In this document: positions 58,260 to 64,000 of the stretch, one piece after another | How the letters are laid out: the number at the start of each line of letters is the position of its first letter | How positions within the stretch are numbered: the stretch's first letter is position 1 | Program-made: the position numbers and the translations under genes | Notes under the pieces: generated by a model | The model's input: the letters and a program-made list of their open reading frames with translations, nothing else | Told to the model about the DNA's origin: nothing | Database searches by the model: none | Assembly: GCF_000234665.1 (NCBI RefSeq) | Contig: NC_018312.1 | Location: 318,516-382,515, forward strand | DNA from: Leishmania mexicana MHOM/GT/2001/U1103 | Lineage: Eukaryota > Euglenozoa > Kinetoplastea > Trypanosomatida > Trypanosomatidae | Direction: 5' to 3' | DNA: 64,000 bases

Positions 58260-60119
58260 ATGCTGGATACCCCCGCGGCGTTCATTGGCGAGTTTGACGC
58301 CCTTGATGGACCCAAGGTGACGTACGCTTTCGAATACTTCGATTTCAACCGGGTATCCAAGAGTAATTCTGTCGTACGCCAGCTACTGTGCTTCATCGAA
58401 GGAAGGACACTTTTGGGTAAGCATGTTGCGAGTGGTTTACTGCACCATGAGTGCAAGGACTACCTCAACTCAGTAGCTGCGCATGTACTCACGTCAAATG
58501 AAAGTCGAGAAGAACGCCTGCTGTACCAGGAAAGTGGATGCCCGTGCGTCGGCAGCTTTCTTTTCAGTATACCTGACATCGTGGCGCGCGGGGAGAAGCG
58601 CCGGTTTTGCCTCGTATTTTTGCATCCCTCGTATCACGAGTTAGTGGCGCGATGGGACTACCTGAGTTGCTTTGTCGAGGTGCTGCTGAGGCGCTGGACG
58701 CAGCGCGCCACTGCTCGATATCAGCAGGAGTATTCTACTATGGCAAATCTGGAGCAGCTACGTGAGGAATCGCGCCGGAAGCCGCTGCGCTCGCTCACAG
58801 AGCTCCTTTCCTTCCCTTCCACAGGCTCAGATAGTTTGTCGACGTCTACAGCCGCACAGGAGGCCGTGATGGAGGACATGCATTGTCAATTTGAAGTCAT
58901 TCTTCCTCAAGCGCTGTCAGAACCTATCCCTTTCTCGTGCCACGATAAAGATGCTGCGCAACGTGACGCAGAGCGGATTTTGGAGGATCGACTGCCGTTT
59001 GCCCAGTCCTGTATTGACCGGGTGAATACCGACGCCCCACACCTACACGGTGACATTCTACTCCCACAATTTGCGAAGCAGCTGGTTTTTGTCGACGCTG
59101 AAATTGTGGTGAAGCCGCTACCGCTCTGGCTTCTCCAGTTTTTCGCTGACACAGCTTTCGAGAACGCGCCAGAGGCTTCGGCACACAGCCTTCTGCGTGC
59201 ACTTTTCAGCGGCAACCAGATTATTGTCACCGGAGAGGACGCTCGAGACTGTGCCAGTCTTGCGATGGCGTTGGCGTACACGCTTCCTCCGACTGTGGTG
59301 AAGATGCACCTCGGCTCGGAGACTTACCGCATGCCATACGAGAGCCGACTCTTGACCTTTTCGCAGCGTGCACTCTCCAAGTACGTCTTCGTGCCATCTC
59401 CCACTGCAGATGTGGCGGACAGCTCACCACACATTATAAAGCTCTTTGACATGGAGGCGGATGGAATCGTGCACGTGCGTGTAGACAACCAGCGCATTAG
59501 TTTCATACAGGATTGTGACCGGTTGCATCGCGCAGCTCAGCAACGCGAGCACCAAGCCGTGGACAGCGAGATAACCGTCGAGCCCACCACTTTGGAAAGT
59601 CGAATACTCACCCTCCTCCAGCCGTACACTGCACGCGCCCGCGAGCAAAGCAGCATCAGTGTATCCGCACTCCAGCTCCTCACTACTCACCTGCATCAGC
59701 TGGTGAGCGAATACGTGGTGCGCGGGCGTGTTTACGGTCAGCTGTTTTCGAAACAGGAGGTGGAGGCGAACAGCACGCCACTGACTCCAGGAGCTAGTGC
59801 ACCGCAGGGGTTACTGGCAAAATCACCGCTGCGCTTGAGTGCCTCGCCGCTGACGGGACAGCGTCACTCCTTCGGATCCGGCTGGCGCAGCTCTTTCCGC
59901 AGCAATGCGTCGCTGTGTTCTCAGCCCTCAGCTTCCAGCTCTGGCGCTGCCGGCGGTGAGGCGGCCGCAGTCGAGCGGCAATCAACGGCGAGTTCGTCTA
60001 TCACGAAGAGTGCCCACCTTTCCCCTCTGTACGGCAAGCAGTTTCAGCAACAGCATTATGTCTTCTCCAGTTTTGCTCCCGAAGACCACGCGATACTCGT
60101 GTTTTTGGGGAGTGCCTGA
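58260..60119 (+). CDS. Folliculin-like longin/DENN protein
   Basis: The 619-residue protein begins with a longin-type opening, FIGEFDALDGPKVTYAFEY, and continues with GSFLFSIPDIVARGEKRRFC then LVFLHPSYHELVARWDYL. The latter resembles the folliculin/Lst7 segment in which a -FS-x-...-ARG- stretch precedes a hydrophobic strand. The middle (about 240-470) has DENN-like helices and strands (SLLRALFSGNQIIVTGEDAR, ALAYTLPPTVVKMHLG). The C-terminal ~110 residues are Ser-rich. Family members (FLCN, SMCR8, C9orf72) regulate small GTPases in nutrient signalling. The exact branch is uncertain. The ATG at 58260 gives the longin domain at the N-terminus; upstream frame is T-rich UTR. Confidence 0.6.
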   Translation: MLDTPAAFIGEFDALDGPKVTYAFEYFDFNRVSKSNSVVRQLLCFIEGRTLLGKHVASGLLHHECKDYLNSVAAHVLTSNESREERLLYQESGCPCVGSFLFSIPDIVARGEKRRFCLVFLHPSYHELVARWDYLSCFVEVLLRRWTQRATARYQQEYSTMANLEQLREESRRKPLRSLTELLSFPSTGSDSLSTSTAAQEAVMEDMHCQFEVILPQALSEPIPFSCHDKDAAQRDAERILEDRLPFAQSCIDRVNTDAPHLHGDILLPQFAKQLVFVDAEIVVKPLPLWLLQFFADTAFENAPEASAHSLLRALFSGNQIIVTGEDARDCASLAMALAYTLPPTVVKMHLGSETYRMPYESRLLTFSQRALSKYVFVPSPTADVADSSPHIIKLFDMEADGIVHVRVDNQRISFIQDCDRLHRAAQQREHQAVDSEITVEPTTLESRILTLLQPYTARAREQSSISVSALQLLTTHLHQLVSEYVVRGRVYGQLFSKQEVEANSTPLTPGASAPQGLLAKSPLRLSASPLTGQRHSFGSGWRSSFRSNASLCSQPSASSSGAAGGEAAAVERQSTASSSITKSAHLSPLYGKQFQQQHYVFSSFAPEDHAILVFLGSA

Positions 60120-60786
60120 TGGCAGACGAAGATGTGCTTGTGCCTATGTGAGCGTCCACTATGGGATTTGTTTTGTTGTTGTTGCTGACTCTCTTCTTCC
60201 ATGCGTTTCCTCTTCTTACAGCTTCCATGACCCTCTCGAGCCTTCTTTCGCCTCCCACCCCCACCCCCCTTCCCTTACCTCGCTTCCTTTCCACCTCACT
60301 CCCGTGATGCGGCATGATGGTTGTTGCGAAACCCACAGCCACTTTCCTGTGAAAAGTGGTGCAACTGCAAGGAAACAAGAGCAAGAAAGAGGCCAGAGGC
60401 GAGGCTATCTGCAGAACTCAGTCCGTTGCGACTTCTCTTTTCCTTTCGCACGCCTTGACAAGCACTGTCACGCGCGCCGATCTAGCGAGCGGACTGTGAC
60501 GATCGCAGAGAAAGGATGGAGGAAAACACAAGCGGTCCGAAGTCGACAATCATCTACGAATAGGCGCCGTCGTTTCCTTTCCTTCTGCGGGCATGCCCTT
60601 TTTCTTGTTTCCCGTCGTTCACACACACATACATGAACACACACACACACACCATCCCTCCCTCCATCTGGCCTTTCATCTTCTCCTTTCTGCCTGCTCC
60701 CCCCACCTCCCACCCAACCCACTGTTGCCTTGTTCTTTTGCGACGCACACATACACACACACGCACTTTATGAGGTTCCATATCCA
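60120..60786. other. Intergenic spacer
   Basis: Here there are C-runs (60247-60268), CA repeats (60619-60651 and 60747-60763) and C/T tracts. There is no gene apart from the decayed one that begins near its right end. Confidence 0.5.
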
Positions 60787-62070
60787 ATGGCTTACTTGCA
60801 TGAGCCCCAACGGCGCACTGAGAATGCACGGGGCGTAACTTTGGGGGACATTGGGAAGGCGATCACAGCCCTAGACGAGGTTGACTTGGAGGAGCATCTC
60901 GCGCCACTTCCAAGAAGCCTCTCACTGCCGTCGCCACCTCAGACAGAGATGTGCAGCATTGCCCCTTTCCCTCGGCCTCCTCCATTTCCTTGTCGTCAGT
61001 CCTTACATGCAGTGGCCAGTCACACGTTCTGACGTTGAGCTGTGTCCACGACAGACGCGGCAATGGTTCCCGCGATACCTGTGCCCCTTAGCTGCTTTTC
61101 TGCACCGATTCTTCCTGTGGTTTCTGTGCACCCGGCTAGTCATGCGGCATTGGCAGCCTCGGTGTCTTCCTCCATCTCCAGTGATTCAGGCTAGAAAATG
61201 CATAACACGCAAAGTCCTGACCTTGCCATCGCTATTGCGGGTGCTGACGGGGCCGAGAAAGCCACCGTGGACAAAACTGCCAGCAACGACACCCGCACCT
61301 TGCCTACGGGCGATGACATCTGTGCATCCGTCCGATTCCACGCGTCCGCGCGCATGCACGGCACTTCTGAGGTTTCGGGGCTACTCTGTGCCCACTTCCT
61401 TTTCGCCGGGGATGCTGCCCACACAGCCCAAGCCTTTCCTCCTCGGTGTACTCGAGATAGACTGTAGCGTCACCAGCAACATACAGCAGCTGGCTCTCTC
61501 ACGGCTACCTCAGCGCCGCGGCGCTGCGACAGCACTCCCCTCCCTTTGCCTCGCAGTTGCGACTCACCACCGTCATCCACGGTGGAGACGGCGACTAAAG
61601 TCTCCGCTGCGGCAACGGATGAAACAGCGGTTCACACTGCTACGGATCAGAAGGATTCACACCCATCACGGCCTTCTGTCCCTGCACAGGCGATTTCAGA
61701 CAGCGGCGCAGAGCTGCCAGCTCCCTTGCCTACAGGGTTACATCCCTTTCTCACGACAAGGATGGAAGCGCCAGCGGGAGTGCCGAGATTTTGCAATGAG
61801 GGACGCTGTCGCTTGTCCTCTCCTGCTGCCAGCAGTAATCACATCCGCGGCAGATACACCAGAGAATTATGAGGCCTTTTTGGTGGCGCCTCGACCAAAG
61901 GGCACTAAGTGGGCTAAGGGACCCTCCACCCCACATGACCCAGAAGTGGGCGTTCTGCGGTGCAAGGCAACGCGGTCACCTTGGTTCGGGTTGTCTCTGG
62001 CGCTGCAGCCGCACTGACGGAGCTCGCTGCCGTGGCGTCTGCGGCGACTTCCTCACTACCCACAGCTTAA
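60787..62070 (+). pseudogene. Decayed gene with histone-fold (NF-YC/DPB3-like) remnant
   Basis: The first open piece reads MAYLHEPQRRTENARGVTLG and then DIGKAITALDEVDLEEHL. It follows the L2-alpha3 part of NF-YC-type histone folds (RRT...DI..AI...DFL). The preceding alpha1-alpha2 helices are absent. Stops in that frame occur at 61030, 61036, 61192 and 61465. Protein-like stretches then appear in other frames: TSNIQQLALS near 61.48 kb, FASQLRLTTVIHGGDG near 61.56 kb, DTPENYEAFLVAPRPKG near 61.86 kb and VTLVRVVSGAAAALTEL near 61.99 kb, ending at TAA 62068-62070. The tail is Ala/Ser/Pro/Thr-rich as in many Leishmania proteins. Several frameshifts make a pseudogene likely; an error-rich assembly is the alternative. 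Confidence 0.45.
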
Positions 62071-62613
62071 GCGGCCACCGCGCGCGGCTTCGGCATCTGC
62101 ATAAATTGTGTGCGCCCGTCTCATGCCTGCTCCGCCATTTCAAGCGTAGGAAAAAGAAGACCGAGGACCGAAGTGCGCCAAAGGACAGAGGGAGCTGCAT
62201 GCCAGCGGGAAGCTAGCTCATGCCCTACCGAGGGGCTGGCTTTCACGCCGGAACTCGCGCGCCCTTTTTTTTTCTGTACTTGGTTTCATCGTAGGCGCAT
62301 CTGACGATGCCGATTTCCCATATGATACCGAAGTTGCTCGGAGAATCGACACCGTTGATCATGCCACTCCACTCCACACCTCATCTTGCACTTTTTTCTC
62401 CCTTTTCTTTTCATCTTGGCTCGCCGTAATCACCCCTACCGCTCTTGCATCTCAAACCACCTTGTCTCACTTGTATGCGTTGTAACGTGCGTGTGCGCAC
62501 CTGTCTGGCACCCACCCGTGCATGCACGTGTTTGCCGTCTCCGCTTCCCACGAAACGGATTTCTGATTTTGGGAACTTCTCTTCCATTTTCTTGTGTGTA
62601 GTCTGTAGCAAAG
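62071..62613. other. Spacer upstream of the ribosomal protein gene
   Basis: A T-run (62264-62271) and C/T tracts (about 62390-62420) are present. Just before the gene, CTTCTCTTCCATTTTCTTG precedes AG dinucleotides at 62600-62607, a good polypyrimidine tract and trans-splice acceptor seven to fourteen bases before the ATG. Confidence 0.55.
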
Positions 62614-63006
62614 ATGACGATGATGAGCGTTCTCGCGAACGCGCTTCGCACGATTGCGAGCGCGGAGCGCCGTGGCAAGCGCCAGGTGCTCATCCGCCCC
62701 TCCTCCAAGGTGGTGGTGAAGTTCCTGCAGGTGATGCAGAAGCACGGCTACATTGGCGAGTTCGAGATCATCGATGACCATCGCGCTGGCAAGATCGTCG
62801 TGAACCTGAACGGCCGCCTGAACAAGTGCGGCGCCATCTGCCCGCGCTTCGACTGCGCCACCACCGACTACGAGAAGTGGATGAAGAACATCCTGCCCTC
62901 CCGTCAGTTCGGCTTCGTGGTGCTGACGACCTCGCTCGGCATCATGGACCACGAGGAGGCCCGCTCCCGTAACACTGGTGGTAAGGTGCTCGGCTTCTTC
63001 TACTAA
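62614..63006 (+). CDS. RPS15A: 40S ribosomal protein S15A (uS8)
   Basis: The 130-residue protein is the usual length and matches uS8 of the small ribosomal subunit throughout: [68 protein letters not shown] and the terminal LGFFY. It binds 18S rRNA in the platform. The ATG at 62614 gives [13 protein letters not shown], which aligns with the eukaryotic MVRMNVLADAL start. Codon usage is highly GC3-biased, as expected for an abundant protein, unlike Sam50 and the flavoprotein a few kb upstream. Confidence 0.98.
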
Positions 63007-64000
63007 GCAGCGCTAGGGTGCGGCCCTCTTCTGCCCTGCACGTGGATCTTGCTAGGACTTCAGCCGAATCGAAACAGAAAACGGCTCAGAAGACCGCGCG
63101 TCACACATGGGTGAGACTGAGAGATGTCGAAGCGGGTGTGTGCGTGCATGGGCGCGTTTGCTGCTCCCTTCTCTCCCCTCCCCCCACCAACACAGTCCCT
63201 TCTTTGTTCCGCGGTTTTTCGTGTTCTCTTTCAATTCGACGTCCTCATTCAGTTTCGCTTTCATTTACTTTTTTTTTGATGCCAAACGAAAAACAAAAAC
63301 AAAAGTAGAGGGCTCAAGAAAGGTACAACGGAGCGCGCCGGGTAGCTGTCATCGTTACCTTTGCCATGGCGCAGTCTTGCCCGGCTGTCCAGCGGCCGTG
63401 CTGCTCGCCTTCTACGTGTGGAAAAGTCTTTCAGTGCGTGGTGCAGAAATGTGCGTGTACATGGTGAGTACGCGTCGATGAACGGGCATGCTCTCCACCC
63501 CCGCCCCCTCCCTCCTTGACCTTTCCCAGGGCACATGGCACGACGTACCTCGAATACACGCACTTTGGCCTTTGAGTGCGTTGAAGGAAAAGAACAACAA
63601 AAAGAAGCCGTTCTCCTCCTCCGCGTCTTCACGTCTTGGCATATACTGCATACGTGGTCGCTCTTCTCTTACCCGGCTCTCCTTCCTCTCTCCTGCTTTC
63701 CCTCGTTCTCATACGTCCACACCGTTTTGGCCTTGACCTTGCCCCTCCCCCAAAACCGCATTATGGGCTACACATCAGCGTGTTCTCTGTCTCTTTCTTT
63801 CTTCCAGGTTGCCGCACCGCGCTGCAGTTGTCGCAGTCGACTGCAGGGGAACACAGAGGGGAGAGGAAAAAAGAGTAGGTCAGACAACGGCGAATGGACA
63901 AGAGCTTCGGCACGTGCCACTGCCACCTTTTCACGCCGAGCATTGCCAAAAAACGGGCAAAAAAAGAAAAACGACAAGAACTGCGCTTTGTGCGCGTGAG
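63007..64000. other. 3' region of S15A and right-end spacer
   Basis: This holds poly-T (63270-63279), A-rich (63284-63304) and C/T tracts (about 63670-63720), and a C/T-rich stretch at 63788-63808. No coding sequence is seen up to the window end; a gene start may lie just beyond. Confidence 0.55.

Overview
The window looks like nuclear DNA of a trypanosomatid, most likely Leishmania or a close relative in Leishmaniinae. All clear protein genes lie on the + strand as one directional gene cluster. They appear intronless, are mostly GC-rich, and are separated by long pyrimidine-rich, (TG/CA)-rich spacers of the kind used for trans-splicing and polyadenylation. Three near-identical ~300-bp elements with a SIDER2/Pr77-like core sit in the spacers. 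Start codons were chosen as the first sensible ATG; upstream open extensions without an ATG or upstream of a likely splice acceptor were trimmed.

Layout, 0-20 kb: a PPR-like protein, a NOL1/NOP2/Sun-type RNA methyltransferase, a cytidine-deaminase-fold protein, an unknown protein, and a 1,935-residue coiled-coil protein with Sfi1-like Trp repeats. These are followed by a strongly decayed ATP-dependent DNA ligase whose surviving motifs and BRCT-like tail point to DNA ligase IV (17.35-19.46 kb). This is the most unusual item in the window, because trypanosomatids are generally described as lacking ligase IV-based end joining.

Layout, 20-52 kb: a cytosolic-type class I fumarase cut by a 100-N assembly gap, the protein farnesyltransferase/geranylgeranyltransferase-I alpha subunit, a spacer holding two copies of a C/D-box snoRNA-like gene, a small membrane protein, a PPP2R3C-like EF-hand PP2A subunit, two unknown proteins, a Pcf11-like 3'-end processing factor, a J-domain membrane protein, a large unknown protein, a ZNF706-like small zinc finger, a class 3 lipase-like protein with a myristoylation-type N-terminus, a PIH1D3/DNAAF6-like dynein assembly factor and a coiled-coil protein.

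Layout, 52-64 kb: an RNA polymerase III island (tRNA-Ser CGA, tRNA-Leu CAA) preceded by a GC-rich segment able to fold into a long hairpin. Beyond it come a degenerate retroposon, a lipoamide-dehydrogenase-like flavoprotein that has lost both redox cysteines and the His-Glu dyad, a Sam50 beta-barrel protein, a folliculin-like longin/DENN protein, a decayed gene with a histone-fold (NF-YC-like) remnant, and 40S ribosomal protein S15A (uS8). The stretch 54.0-57.6 kb is visibly less GC-rich than the rest.

Functionally the genes are a typical trypanosomatid mix rather than a pathway cluster: mitochondrial biogenesis (PPR, Sam50, J-protein), RNA modification and processing (NSUN, Pcf11-like, snoRNA), cytoskeleton/flagellum (Sfi1-like, DNAAF6-like, PPP2R3C-like), metabolism (fumarase, flavoprotein) and lipid modification (prenyltransferase). 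The two decayed genes suggest loss of functions that relatives may retain.
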